From an uncultured Duncaniella sp. (GTDB lineage Bacteria; Bacteroidota; Bacteroidia; Bacteroidales; Muribaculaceae), in NCBI GenBank assembly GCA_958352885.1, contig CATWQI010000010.1:72312-136311 (forward strand): 64,000 nucleotides of DNA, written 5' to 3'. Both the position numbers and the translations under genes were made by a program. Of the stretch, positions 1 through 9,215 are shown piece after piece (the stretch's first letter is position 1; each line of letters opens with the position of its first letter). The notes beneath the pieces were generated by a model that worked only from the letters and a program-made list of their open reading frames with translations, did no database searches and had not been told where the DNA came from.

Positions 1-592
1 GATATGCTTCGATAGAGTGTCCCAGTTCGGGACCGAACGGGATTATTCTTTCCTTATTACGTTTGCCATGCACCTTTAGTTCACCGCGGGATGTGTTGAC
101 ATTCACATCGAGGAGGTCTACAAGCTCCTGGCATCGCATGCCGGTAGTGTAGAACATTTCGACCATCAGCCGGTCACGGATTTCGGTGAAATCGTTGCCG
201 GATTCGACCGGGGATTCCTCAAGCAGTTCGGCGGTCTCGTTGGGACGTATGTATACCGGGAGCTCTTTAGCCTGGCGTGGCAGTGTCAGTGCAGATGCGG
301 GGTTGACGGCGAGACCGTGGTTTCGCATCAGGAATCTGAAAAAAGCTCTTAGAGCCGATGCTTTACGCCTTATAGTACGCGGTGAGCACCCGTTGCGTGC
401 CAATGAACCTATCCACTGCCGTAGGTCGGCAGTGGTGACATCCATGGGGGCGAGATGGTCAAGTGGTGCGGAGGTGGAGCCTGTGGCGAATTCTGCCCAC
501 TGAGTAAGGTCGCGCCTGTAAGCCTCGACCGTCAGGGTTGAGTAGTTAAGCTCTAACCGCAGATAACTCAGAAATTCCTCCACCATATTCAT
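1..592 (-). CDS. Xer-type tyrosine recombinase, C-terminus outside window
   Basis: Site-specific tyrosine recombinase of the XerC/XerD type, which resolves chromosome dimers at dif or acts as a phage-type integrase. About 197 residues are visible from the ATG at 592. Residues 1-90 form the SAM-like N-terminal core-binding domain (opening MNMVEEFLSYLRLELNYS). The catalytic domain then begins and includes TGMRCQELVDL, where R153 is the first catalytic arginine. The remaining HxxR and the nucleophilic tyrosine lie beyond position 1, so completeness cannot be judged. It is divergent from the symporter gene at 777. There are no mobile genes beside it, so a housekeeping Xer role is more likely than an element integrase. 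XerC and XerD cannot be told apart from this part. Confidence 0.88.
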   Translation of the reverse strand, partial: MNMVEEFLSYLRLELNYSTLTVEAYRRDLTQWAEFATGSTSAPLDHLAPMDVTTADLRQWIGSLARNGCSPRTIRRKASALRAFFRFLMRNHGLAVNPASALTLPRQAKELPVYIRPNETAELLEESPVESGNDFTEIRDRLMVEMFYTTGMRCQELVDLLDVNVNTSRGELKVHGKRNKERIIPFGPELGHSIEAY

Positions 593-703
593 AATTGTTG
601 CTGTTTTGCCGGAGAGGAGGAGCTCTCCGTAGGTTTCGATAGCGAAAATACTGATAAAAATCCGTAAAAGCAAGAGTTTTCAGAAAAAAAGCAAAAAATA
701 TGC

Positions 704-740
704 TAAATTTGCCGATAATAAGCAACTCGCTTGTTGCTTA
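704..740 (+). promoter_or_regulatory. Possible -7 box and 5'-UTR hairpin upstream of the symporter
   Basis: TAAATTTG at 704-711 matches the Bacteroidota -7 consensus TAnnTTTG, but no clear TTTG lies 20 bases upstream. Directly downstream, TAAGCAAC (719-726) and GTTGCTTA (733-740) form a perfect 8-bp stem with a 6-base loop in the probable leader of the gene at 777. The hairpin may affect translation or mRNA stability. That role is inferred only. Confidence 0.3.
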
Positions 741-776
741 AATATGAATATATACTTTTAATCCTAAAAAGTTCTG

Positions 777-2222
777 ATGGGAACAGACTATTCGATATAT
801 TTACAGGATATAGTGGACAAGGTGAGCGGAGTGCTTACCGATTATGTCATGGTGACGGTTCTTCTCATAGCAGCAGTGTATTTTACTGCTGTAACCCGTG
901 GTGTGCAGTTCCGTATGGCAGGCGAGATGCTTCGTCTGCTTGTAAAGTCAGGTAAAAGAGACAATGACAAGCGAGAGGATGACGCACCTGCCCACGGGAC
1001 GATAAGCTCGTTTCAGGCGTTTGCTTTGTCAATAGCCTCGCGTGTCGGGACCGGGAATCTTGCCGGCGTGGCAACGGCTATAGCTCTGGGTGGTCCGGGT
1101 GCTGTGTTCTGGATGTGGGTCATTGCCCTATTTGGCGCATCCAGTGCGTTTGTCGAGTCCACACTGGCACAGCTCTTTAAAGTGAAGGGGAAGAACTCAT
1201 TTATGGGAGGACCAGCATATTATATATTGAAGGGCTTGCACAAGAGATGGTGGGCGGTTACGTTTGCTGTTCTCATCACCCTGACTTTCGGATTCGCTTT
1301 CAATTCGGTGCAGTCCAATACGGTGGCTGATGCTTTTGAGGCGTGCTTCGCTTTTCCTAAGGAGTGGATGGCTCTGATATTGACAGCCCTTACGCTTGTG
1401 ATAATATGGGGAGGGGTCCAGAGAGTGTCACGTTTCAGCGAGATAGTTGTTCCTGTGATGGCGATTGCCTATATATTGCTTGCAATAGTGATCATTTGCA
1501 TGAATATCAATCGCATTCCTGAGATATTCTCCATGATATTCAAGAGTGCGTTTGGCTTGGAGCAGGCTCTCGGCGGCACTATTGGTGCTGCCATGGTTAT
1601 GGGTATAAAGCGAGGTCTGTTCAGTAATGAGGCAGGTGAAGGCTCGACCCCAAATGCGGCAGCGACTGCATCTGTGACCCATCCGGTGAAGCAGGGGCTG
1701 ATACAGTCGTTAGGTGTTTATACTGACACTATGCTTGTGTGCACTTCCACGGCATTTATAATATTGTGCAGCGGAGTCTGGGGGCAAGGCCATGATGGAA
1801 TCGTGCTCACACAGCGGGCCATAGATACGGAACTTAGCGGCGGGCACCAGTATGGCTCGATATTCGTTTGCGTGGCTATATTTTGCTTTGCGTTCACAAG
1901 TATCATTGCCAATTACTATTATGGGGAGACCAACATCAGGTTTATCTGCAATAACGACAGGCTTATAAATCTATATCGTCTGCTCGTGGGGGCAGTGGTG
2001 TATGTGGGCGGAGTCACTTCCCTTGATTTGGTGTGGGGGTTTGCAGACATAACTATGGCTATGATGACGCTGTGCAACCTCGCGGCTATATTCGCTTTGG
2101 GCAAATATGCCGTGAGGCTGCTCGGCGATTATGTGTCACAGCGCCGTGCCGGAATTGACCCTGTTTACAGGTCGTCCACGATTCCGGAGATAGCGGATGA
2201 TACTGAGTGTTGGAATGATTAG
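777..2222 (+). CDS. Sodium:alanine symporter, AGCS family
   Basis: Integral membrane amino acid:cation symporter of the AGCS (AlsT/DagA-type) family, which imports alanine or glycine with Na+ or H+. The 481 residues are full length for the family. Many hydrophobic helices are present. The family signature region SRVGTGNLAGVATAIALGGP (about residues 88-107) and the MGIKRGLFSNEAGEGSTPNA region (about 275-294) are both recognisable. The start follows the leader hairpin at 719-740. The C-terminus lies 19 bases from the convergently oriented fmt gene, with no obvious terminator between them. The exact substrate, alanine against glycine or glutamine, cannot be read from sequence. Confidence 0.93.
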   Translation: MGTDYSIYLQDIVDKVSGVLTDYVMVTVLLIAAVYFTAVTRGVQFRMAGEMLRLLVKSGKRDNDKREDDAPAHGTISSFQAFALSIASRVGTGNLAGVATAIALGGPGAVFWMWVIALFGASSAFVESTLAQLFKVKGKNSFMGGPAYYILKGLHKRWWAVTFAVLITLTFGFAFNSVQSNTVADAFEACFAFPKEWMALILTALTLVIIWGGVQRVSRFSEIVVPVMAIAYILLAIVIICMNINRIPEIFSMIFKSAFGLEQALGGTIGAAMVMGIKRGLFSNEAGEGSTPNAAATASVTHPVKQGLIQSLGVYTDTMLVCTSTAFIILCSGVWGQGHDGIVLTQRAIDTELSGGHQYGSIFVCVAIFCFAFTSIIANYYYGETNIRFICNNDRLINLYRLLVGAVVYVGGVTSLDLVWGFADITMAMMTLCNLAAIFALGKYAVRLLGDYVSQRRAGIDPVYRSSTIPEIADDTECWND

Positions 2223-2240
2223 ACGGCTGTAAATCCCCCT

Positions 2241-3212
2241 CTAAAATGCCATAGTAAGATTCCCGTCTGTGAAATGGGCGCCACGCAGGAAGTCCTGAGT
2301 GGGCATGCGGCGTTTTCCTGGAGCCTGCAGGCTAAGGATTTCGATATCGACAGTTCCTGTCGCCACTGTTATTACGTTGCCTTCTATGGCTACTGTACCG
2401 GCGGGACTGGTGGATTGTTTGCCGGTGAGTGCTGTTTCGAAAATCTTTACAGCTCCGAGTTCGTTGGTTCCGTCCATAAGTGTGCTCCATGCTGCCGGGT
2501 ACGGCGAAAGGCCTCTGACAAGATTGTGGATGCTTACGGCATCCTTGCTCCAGTCAATGCGGCATGTTTCCTTAAAAATTTTGGGAGCCGGTGTGGGCTC
2601 GGTGTCACCAATCAACCGGTCCTGTGATACGGTGGACAGGGTGCCGTTGATTATGTCGTTGATGGTGCGGAGCGTGAGTTTGGCTCCGAGTGCCATAAGG
2701 CGGTCATGGACGTCGCCCACATTGTCAGACGGGAGGATTTCAACTTTTTCCTGGGCGATGATATCGCCGGTGTCGATTTCGTGTTTCAGGAAAAAGGTAG
2801 TGACGCCGGTCTCGGTATCTCCGTTTATCACAGCCCAGTTGATTGGGGCGGCTCCGCGATAGCGGGGCAGGAGTGAAGCGTGCAGATTGAATGTGCCGAG
2901 CCGGGGCATAGTCCACACCACTTCGGGGAGCATACGGAATGCGATTACGATAAACAGGTCGGCATCAAGCGAGCGCAGCTCATCCACAAATTCCTGGTCC
3001 TTGAGCCGGACCGGTTGCATAAGATGCAATCCATGCTCTAAGGCAAAGAGTTTGACCGGCGACTGGTACATCTTATGTCCTCGTCCGGCGGGTTTGTCGG
3101 GCATGGTTACCACGCCTACGACGTTAAATCCGTTGTCAACTATCTGTCGGAGGCTCTCAACCGCAAAGTCGGGAGTGCCGAGAAAAACTATTTTCAAATC
3201 TTGCTTTGTCAC
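2241..3212 (-). CDS. fmt: Methionyl-tRNA formyltransferase
   Basis: Cytosolic enzyme that transfers a formyl group from 10-formyl-THF to initiator Met-tRNA. The 323 residues match family length. The N-terminal Rossmann domain starts at residue 7 (KIVFLGTPDFAVESL). The catalytic triad known from E. coli Fmt (Asn, His, Asp) aligns with N109, H111 and D147. The SLLPRYRGAAPINWAV binding loop follows H111. The C-terminal OB-fold (about 210-315) is present. It is last in the minus-strand run DUF3822 > rsmD > porU > fmt, and its ATG overlaps the porU stop by 4 bases, implying translational coupling. Confidence 0.97.
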   Translation of the reverse strand: MTKQDLKIVFLGTPDFAVESLRQIVDNGFNVVGVVTMPDKPAGRGHKMYQSPVKLFALEHGLHLMQPVRLKDQEFVDELRSLDADLFIVIAFRMLPEVVWTMPRLGTFNLHASLLPRYRGAAPINWAVINGDTETGVTTFFLKHEIDTGDIIAQEKVEILPSDNVGDVHDRLMALGAKLTLRTINDIINGTLSTVSQDRLIGDTEPTPAPKIFKETCRIDWSKDAVSIHNLVRGLSPYPAAWSTLMDGTNELGAVKIFETALTGKQSTSPAGTVAIEGNVITVATGTVDIEILSLQAPGKRRMPTQDFLRGAHFTDGNLTMAF

Positions 3213-6200
3213 TGGTCTTTGAGTTTGGTTAAATGTTTAACCACCGAGAACGTCATTTCGGGCGAAGAGGCGAAACGGGGGTGGGAATTAACTATTGCTG
3301 AAGCACGGTATGTGCCGTCGGGTACCTTGTTGCCTGTCAGGTCGGTAAGATCCCATCGGAATGGGAATGATACGTCTGATTTGGAGAAGACGGTGTTGCC
3401 TGCCATGTCAAGAATCACGAGTCGGGTGTGAGGTGTGGAGGTGAGAGTATGGCTTATGTCAAATTCAGCATATTCCCGTATGATGGGTTTGTCAATGCTG
3501 AGTGAGATGTCAGTGTCGGAATTGATGACAGTGAATGTAATGGTTTCGGACGCGGAGTTGCCGGCGTTGTCACGGGCTGTCACGCAGATGGTGTGTTCTC
3601 CGTCGGAGAGGTCTGAAAGCTTATAGGATAGAGTCGCGCCTCTGTCGTCGGAGGGGGTGAAGAGTTGTGTGGCGTCCGATAGCCGTCTGTTGCCGTCGAG
3701 CATTACGGACGGTGCAGAGCCTATGGTGCGGAGGTCGAGGTCGACACCGCTGCCGGAGTCAGAGATGGCTACATGTAGACAGGGAGATGCCCCGATTTCC
3801 ACATTTTCAGAGGATGTCCCGGAGTCAAGGCAGAGTGTTATCTCCGGTGGTACGTTGTCAACCTCGGGACTAATTTTCGGAGCAGGTAATATATTGATTC
3901 CGGTTACAGTTCCTGCTGCGAGTTTGCGTGCTTCGGGGGATATGGCTGTACATGTGAGCCTGGATTTGCCTTCGGGCGCGGTTGCCGGGAGGAATAATTC
4001 GGCATTCCATTCGCCGGCAGTGACATTCACAAGGCATTGTGTCAGAAGCGACTCGTCGAGTTCGATTGGCTCCGGGGTGTCCCCGCCAACGTGTTGGTAT
4101 GATTTTATAGAGGCTGGCGGAGCATAAAGCCGCAAAGTAAGGGTGCCGTTGAAATCAGACACAGTCTTTCCATCCGCGTCTGTTATGGTTCCTGACAATT
4201 TGGCGGAGGTCAGAGGTGTGAGTGATATTGCCGGCGTTGCCGGATTGGTGATACTGATACCGTAGGATGGAGTGTGAACCGGTAGAGCGGGATTTCCGGC
4301 AAGATTGTAGCACAGATTGTTAATGCGCCGTGCGGACACATCGGAGGATACGTTATAGGTCCTGCGGTATACGTCGCCGATACAGTCTCCTTCAGCAGAG
4401 CCATAGTATTGCCTGAGAAACTCGTCGTTGAAATTATGGTTGTAGTTGATATATACTTCACGGGCAGAGCCTATCGCCGCGATAGCGCCTGAGCTCTTGA
4501 GAAGCATTTGCGAGGCTATGCCACGGTAAGAGTTGTCGACTGGGAGTGTGCGGCAGGTGGCGAGGAAAAGGAGGGGGAAAGAGCCGTAATTCAGTCGCTT
4601 TTCAGTAGCTGTGCTCAGGATTATGTTTGAGCCGATGGAATTTATGTCGGCATGTCCCGTGTAATTTATTATACGAGGACCGGATGCTACTTTGTGCTTC
4701 AGGGCATCCTGTATGGCGGCGGAGCGGCGGTCAGTATGAGGGTAGAGAGCTTCATACAGTCTGGTCAGTGTGGCTCCGGGGAGTACGGATTTTATTGCCG
4801 ATGCGGATGATTCGGCTCCGTTCATCATGTGGTCATTGTTATCACCATAGTCGGAAATAAGAAGCGCATGGTGGTAATCGCCGGCGATTGTCGGATCGGA
4901 GAGATAGGCGATGCACTTGTCCACATAGTCGCGGACTTCAGAAATGTTGAGCGCCGGGATTCGTCCGACTCCGATACTGACCGGAATCATGGTTGAGCCA
5001 AGATTGTCGGGTATGCGGTCGGTGAACATGCCGAAATATTGGTCGCTGCAATAGTCTTTGGCGTTGGATGCGGCATTGTCGAGATGCTCTACTTCGTAAG
5101 TGATTAGATAGTCGATGTCATCCTTAATGGTGATACGACGGTTGTCGTATGTACCGCATCCGAGAAGAAGAAGGTACCTGAGCGGTTTGCCGGATTGTCG
5201 GTACAGCATTCCGGCGAATTTGCGTATGGCATTGGGATGAGGTGCTCCTGATGAGAATTCGTTGAATATGTCCTCCTGGTTGACAACGGTTGCTTTAATG
5301 CCCTGAAAATCCTTGTGGGCTTGGGCAAGTCGCAATGCTTCCTCATGGTAGGCGGGAACTGTGACTATTAGAAAGTCTATATCTCCCAAGGTGTGGAGTG
5401 CAGGGTCGGTTGCTTCACCTGAGAATGATGGAACCGGCAATTGAGCTGCCGGGCTGAAGGCGTAGATACGTGAAGCCCCGCCAGAAGTGGCGAGCGATGC
5501 TAATGCATTGCCGGTGATAGGGTCGATTTCCGGAATCAGAGATATTGGAGAGCGGGGAGAGGTGACATCCCAAAGTGTCAAATCAGCCGGGGCACCAGAA
5601 ATAGACAGAGTAGGTGTGGCAGTGGTGTTGTAAAACTCCATGCGTATGCCAGGTGCGCGGAATATGTTTCTTCGGTTGTATGTATAATAGAGATAATCGA
5701 CAGCAAGAAAATCGAAGTCGTTTGTGCCGGGTGAGAAAAATTTGGCGGTGAATCCTTTGATGGTATTTGATACCGGTGTTGCTGAGAAAGCCTTGGACGA
5801 TATGTTGTAAAGGGTGTTCTCGTCTGATATTCTGGGAAGGGCAGAAAGAGTGAATGAGCCTGTCCTTACATCGGATGAGAGGGAAATTCCGATTTTTTTG
5901 CCGGTTTCGGTTGTACGTCCTGCATAGCGGAATCCGAAGTAGCCGCCTGAGTCATAGTCTGTAATTGGGAAGTTGTATTTTTTTACGATCCCTTGCGAAA
6001 GGTCGACGGAATAAAAGAACACACCGGCGTTGTGGACATTAAATTCTTCAGGCTTGCGGAAATCAATATGTATATGTGATGAGAGCGGGGTGGCACCGGC
6101 AGCCGGGGTGTAGGTCAAAGTCTCGATTTCCGGGATGACAGAAGGTTTTACGTCAGAGAGGAAATAATATGAGCCGCGGCTGTAATAGTTCCGAATCGGA

Positions 6201-6568
6201 AGCCCCGGAGTGTTGGATGACGCCGGTAGCACACGCATGTCCCCCTCTCCATAAAAGATTATTCCGTCAGATGTGCGCATGATTGGCAATGCCGGAAGGT
6301 CGGATGGAGCCGAATCGAGACTGTGGGCATTCTCAACACTGCCGTAGCCATAAAGATATACTTTATCGGGATTGTCGAATCCATATTCTTTCAATGTCGG
6401 GTGATCTATCTTATATATGGCTGATGAGTCAACATGTATTTTCACCCATTTGCCTGTCGATAACATAGACCCGTGTGTAGCACATCTGCCTGCCAACGGC
6501 AATAGTAGGGCTGCCGTGCAGAATAGCAAAGCTATCAGGGAGAATGGTTGTGAAGGATAGTTGCCCAA
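3209..6568 (-). CDS. porU: Type IX secretion system C-terminal signal sortase PorU
   Basis: Large (1119 aa) secreted C25 (gingipain-like) cysteine protease-fold protein. PorU cleaves the C-terminal T9SS signal of cargo proteins at the cell surface and attaches them to A-LPS or similar. A signal peptide is visible at about 1-30. The catalytic dyad of the family can be assigned: H639 in NYTGHADIN and C672 in LFLATCRTLP. Beta-rich domains follow, and the C-terminus (about 1030-1110) resembles a FlgD/gliding-motility-type Ig module (DMAGNTVFSK, VPDGTYRASA). It lies between rsmD (30-base gap) and fmt (4-base overlap). No other por/gld genes are in the window, and no protein here shows an obvious T9SS C-terminal domain. 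Confidence 0.9.
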   Translation of the reverse strand: MGNYPSQPFSLIALLFCTAALLLPLAGRCATHGSMLSTGKWVKIHVDSSAIYKIDHPTLKEYGFDNPDKVYLYGYGSVENAHSLDSAPSDLPALPIMRTSDGIIFYGEGDMRVLPASSNTPGLPIRNYYSRGSYYFLSDVKPSVIPEIETLTYTPAAGATPLSSHIHIDFRKPEEFNVHNAGVFFYSVDLSQGIVKKYNFPITDYDSGGYFGFRYAGRTTETGKKIGISLSSDVRTGSFTLSALPRISDENTLYNISSKAFSATPVSNTIKGFTAKFFSPGTNDFDFLAVDYLYYTYNRRNIFRAPGIRMEFYNTTATPTLSISGAPADLTLWDVTSPRSPISLIPEIDPITGNALASLATSGGASRIYAFSPAAQLPVPSFSGEATDPALHTLGDIDFLIVTVPAYHEEALRLAQAHKDFQGIKATVVNQEDIFNEFSSGAPHPNAIRKFAGMLYRQSGKPLRYLLLLGCGTYDNRRITIKDDIDYLITYEVEHLDNAASNAKDYCSDQYFGMFTDRIPDNLGSTMIPVSIGVGRIPALNISEVRDYVDKCIAYLSDPTIAGDYHHALLISDYGDNNDHMMNGAESSASAIKSVLPGATLTRLYEALYPHTDRRSAAIQDALKHKVASGPRIINYTGHADINSIGSNIILSTATEKRLNYGSFPLLFLATCRTLPVDNSYRGIASQMLLKSSGAIAAIGSAREVYINYNHNFNDEFLRQYYGSAEGDCIGDVYRRTYNVSSDVSARRINNLCYNLAGNPALPVHTPSYGISITNPATPAISLTPLTSAKLSGTITDADGKTVSDFNGTLTLRLYAPPASIKSYQHVGGDTPEPIELDESLLTQCLVNVTAGEWNAELFLPATAPEGKSRLTCTAISPEARKLAAGTVTGINILPAPKISPEVDNVPPEITLCLDSGTSSENVEIGASPCLHVAISDSGSGVDLDLRTIGSAPSVMLDGNRRLSDATQLFTPSDDRGATLSYKLSDLSDGEHTICVTARDNAGNSASETITFTVINSDTDISLSIDKPIIREYAEFDISHTLTSTPHTRLVILDMAGNTVFSKSDVSFPFRWDLTDLTGNKVPDGTYRASAIVNSHPRFASSPEMTFSVVKHLTKLKDQ

Positions 6569-6598
6569 GACTTGTCTGAAAGTGGGAGGTGGAAGGTG

Positions 6599-7138
6599 CT
6601 ACTCCGGAATTATAAATATGGAGAAGTTTACAGAGCCATAGCTGCGGTGCTGCTCAAAATGGGGCAGCGATGAAAAATCGTAAGCCTTAGAGTGCTCTAT
6701 GATGAATATGCTGCCCGGATGCAGAAGTTTTGATTCCAGAACTTTCCCTGGAATTTCGCCAAACCCGTCGAGGTCGTAAGGCGGGTCAGCAAAAATGAAA
6801 TCGTAGGAGGTGGTGGCATCGCCGATATAGCGCAGGGCATCTGTGCGGAGAAGGCGAAGATTTGTGTCGCCGAGCTCTTTGGCAACCTTGGCTATGAATC
6901 GTGCCTGTGTGGCGGACTTCTCTACGGCTGTTACGGATGCGGCTCCCCTTGAAAGAAGTTCGAATGATATGGCTCCTGTGCCGGCAAAAAGGTCGAGACA
7001 GGATGTCCCTTCAAGGTCGATGAGGTTGTCAATGACATTAAAAATGTTCTCACGGGCAAAATCAGTGGTTGGACGAGCCGTGATATTGGTCGGAACGCTG
7101 AAGCGTCTGCGACCATATTTTCCTCGGATTATTCGCAT
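6599..7138 (-). CDS. rsmD: 16S rRNA (guanine966-N2)-methyltransferase RsmD
   Basis: SAM-dependent methyltransferase that modifies G966 of 16S rRNA during 30S assembly. The 179 residues match the family. The N-terminal MRIIRGKYGRR opening is typical. The SAM-binding motif I DLFAGTGAIS lies at residues 49-58 and the catalytic motif IV ADPPY at 117-121. The first 10 bases overlap the end of the upstream DUF3822 gene, a pairing common in Bacteroidota. The porU gene follows after 30 bases. Confidence 0.96.
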   Translation of the reverse strand: MRIIRGKYGRRRFSVPTNITARPTTDFARENIFNVIDNLIDLEGTSCLDLFAGTGAISFELLSRGAASVTAVEKSATQARFIAKVAKELGDTNLRLLRTDALRYIGDATTSYDFIFADPPYDLDGFGEIPGKVLESKLLHPGSIFIIEHSKAYDFSSLPHFEQHRSYGSVNFSIFIIPE

Positions 7139-7959
7139 AATAATGGTGTAACGATTAAGTCAAACGGAACCAGCATGGCATCCTTGCCGGATTTAAACAT
7201 CTGTGGAGGGAATATGGCAGGCATTACCCGTGCCAGGTAATTGCGCAATACGGTGATTACCTTTTCCCGGATGGAGGAGTCACCGGCGAGTAACAGTTCG
7301 TCATTGTGAGGGTCAAGACCGATGCGGTGTCTGCAGGCGAGCAAGTAATATACAGCGTCCATTGGGTCGGAGAAGGAAAATGTGTTTGCCTGCATCAGTG
7401 TGCCCCCCTGCATTATGATTACATCTACCGATGATTCGCGCAAGTTGGCAAGCATTTTCATATTGTTACCCTTTCCTGCTTTCGCCGAAAAGAAGCGGGT
7501 GAGCGATGAGAGGTGGGAGCAGACCACAGCATTGTGGAAGGTACGGCGGATAAATCCCATGAGGTGATTTTCCACTCCTGCCATGATGGTGGCGTTGCGT
7601 GTGCCTGTTTTCTCGGACATGATTTGTCCCTCGAATTCGGGATTGGCAGCTTTGAAAATCGCTTCACGGTCGTCCTCGCTGCTGTATGCCGATGGTATGA
7701 CTAAAAGGGCGTGGGTCTGCACCACGCAGTAAATGCGGCGGAAGTCGTTAAGGAAAATCGGGTTGTCGTATATTATCTCCTCAAGGCTGCGCAGGAATTT
7801 ATCGGGGTCGCTGTCGAGCTGGAATCGTCGATAAATCAAGGAATTTTCCTCGACGATGGAGTAAGCTGCCATGTGTAGGTCCCGCGGACCGATGCGCAGC
7901 AGAAGATTCCACATCCCCGGGTTGGTTATCCTGTCCTTGTCAAGTGTTCCTGAGGTCAT
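7129..7959 (-). CDS. DUF3822 family protein
   Basis: A 276-residue soluble protein recognised as DUF3822, a Bacteroidota family usually found directly before rsmD, as here (10-base overlap). The fold is thought to resemble the actin/ASKHA-like ATPase superfamily, but no function is established. Visible conserved stretches include NPIFLNDFRRIYCVVQTHAL (about 86-105) and DVIIMQGGTLMQANTF (about 194-209). It has no signal peptide or membrane helix. It is first in the operon with rsmD, porU and fmt, so a role linked to translation or envelope biogenesis is only suggested by context. Confidence 0.85.
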   Translation of the reverse strand: MTSGTLDKDRITNPGMWNLLLRIGPRDLHMAAYSIVEENSLIYRRFQLDSDPDKFLRSLEEIIYDNPIFLNDFRRIYCVVQTHALLVIPSAYSSEDDREAIFKAANPEFEGQIMSEKTGTRNATIMAGVENHLMGFIRRTFHNAVVCSHLSSLTRFFSAKAGKGNNMKMLANLRESSVDVIIMQGGTLMQANTFSFSDPMDAVYYLLACRHRIGLDPHNDELLLAGDSSIREKVITVLRNYLARVMPAIFPPQMFKSGKDAMLVPFDLIVTPLLCE

Positions 7960-8009
7960 TCAGTAGCTCCTTTTTTTACTTTAAAAATATGAAAACACCC
8001 TCTAATAAT

Positions 8010-8039
8010 GGACGCCCCCGTCCGAGGGCGGAAGCGTCC
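8010..8039 (-). terminator. GC-rich hairpin after the DUF805 gene
   Basis: GGACGC at 8010-8015 pairs with GCGTCC at 8034-8039, and the inner CCCCGTCC/GGGCGG portion can extend the stem. It lies 25 bases past the stop codon of the minus-strand gene ending at 8064 and before the next minus-strand gene, so a terminator is the simplest reading. Confidence 0.5.
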
Positions 8040-8063
8040 GTTTATGAGTTTTTTAAGCGGTTA

Positions 8064-8444
8064 TTAACGCTGAGCGAGGTTGGGAACGGGACCGTACTGG
8101 TTGGGGGTTGGCTGGCTATCCTTGACTGTCCATACGATAAAGATAATCAGACCGACAAGGGGGATGAGGTTGATAAGTACCCACCATCCGGATTTGCCAA
8201 TGTCGTGCATTCGGCGAACGGCTACTCCAAGTGAGGGGAGTAATAGGGCTATGTTAACTATGCCTGAAACAATCTGACCTGTAGTGTCCATGCCGAAGAT
8301 AACTCGGATAATAGCGCTGAGAATAAACAAAGCGAGTGCAAACCACCAATACTCGGAACGAGAAGAACGACCGTTAAAGTTGCAATAGTTAGTGGTGACT
8401 GCTAATTTCACAGCCTCTCCGAATGAAAGTTGACGCTGATACAT
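8064..8444 (-). CDS. DUF805 family inner-membrane protein
   Basis: Small (126 aa) integral membrane protein of the DUF805 (YhaH/YhaI-like) family, whose function is unknown. The opening MYQRQLSFGEAVKLAV and the FNGRSSRSEYWWF segment (about residues 23-35) are family hallmarks, followed by three or four hydrophobic helices and the RRMHDIGKSGWW motif (about 77-88). The ATG at 8444 was chosen because the family starts just before the SFxEAV segment. An upstream in-frame extension of 30 residues looks non-coding. It is transcribed alone, with an AT-rich leader. Confidence 0.88.
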   Translation of the reverse strand: MYQRQLSFGEAVKLAVTTNYCNFNGRSSRSEYWWFALALFILSAIIRVIFGMDTTGQIVSGIVNIALLLPSLGVAVRRMHDIGKSGWWVLINLIPLVGLIIFIVWTVKDSQPTPNQYGPVPNLAQR

Positions 8445-8631
8445 AGGATTTAAAATTTTGTGGTTAATGTTTGGTTTATTAAAATAGTGGATTATGCAAT
8501 GCAAATCACAGCTGCGATTAGCCAGGTTGAACAACTTATTATTAAAAACAGACAGGGAGTGTGTTTAGGGAAGTTGCTTAACAATGCAAAATTAATGAAA
8601 AAAAGGCATAGAAACTATACAAAAGGATAAA

Positions 8632-8665
8632 TTTGTGACGAAATCCATTATTTTTAGTAATTTTG
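8632..8665 (+). promoter_or_regulatory. Bacteroidota-type promoter for the DUF4494-yggS operon
   Basis: TTTG at 8632-8635 and TAATTTTG at 8658-8665 match the -33/-7 elements of the primary sigma factor, with a slightly long 22-base spacer. Transcription would begin about 75 bases before the ATG at 8745. Confidence 0.55.
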
Positions 8666-8744
8666 TAGTGTAATTTAGATGGGGTCTCAAATATATGTCC
8701 CCTGACTGAGATTAATTAACGAACACTCAAAAAATAGATACAAT

Positions 8745-9197
8745 ATGGCACAATGGTTTGAGACTAAGGTCCGCTATGACAAAACAATGGATAATGGCGC
8801 AGTGAAGAAAGTCACTGAAGCATATATGGTTGACGCTCTTTCGTTCACAGAGGCAGAGGCCCGTATCTCGGAAGAGATAGCGCACTACACAAGCGACTAT
8901 TCCATTTCGGCTGTCAAGCGTACAAAGATTGCAGAGATATTCCGTGAGAAAGTAGGGGATAAGTGGTATCTCGTAAAGGTGGCGTTCATCACGCTTGACG
9001 AGAAAACTGCTGTCGAGAAGAAATCGATATCCCAGATACTGGTGTCAGCCGATAGTTTCAAGGAGGCTTACGACAACTTCATGGAGGGGATGAAAGGCAC
9101 CATGGCTGACTTTGAAATCAATACAATCCAGGAAACTCTCATCATGGATGTGTATGACGCAGACCTCAGCGGTGAAGACAATAAGCCTCAGGAGTAA
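8745..9197 (+). CDS. DUF4494 family protein
   Basis: A 150-residue cytosolic protein of the DUF4494 family, small Bacteroidota-specific proteins of unknown function. It has an N-terminal beta-rich part (WFETKVRYDKTMDNG), a helical centre (FTEAEARISEEIA) and an acidic tail. It has no membrane segment or signal. It is first in the operon with a PLP-binding YggS protein (18-base gap). That adjacency may reflect a shared physiological context, but nothing in the sequence gives a reaction. Confidence 0.85.
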   Translation: MAQWFETKVRYDKTMDNGAVKKVTEAYMVDALSFTEAEARISEEIAHYTSDYSISAVKRTKIAEIFREKVGDKWYLVKVAFITLDEKTAVEKKSISQILVSADSFKEAYDNFMEGMKGTMADFEINTIQETLIMDVYDADLSGEDNKPQE

Positions 9198-9215
9198 ACG
9201 ATATTAATAAGGAAT

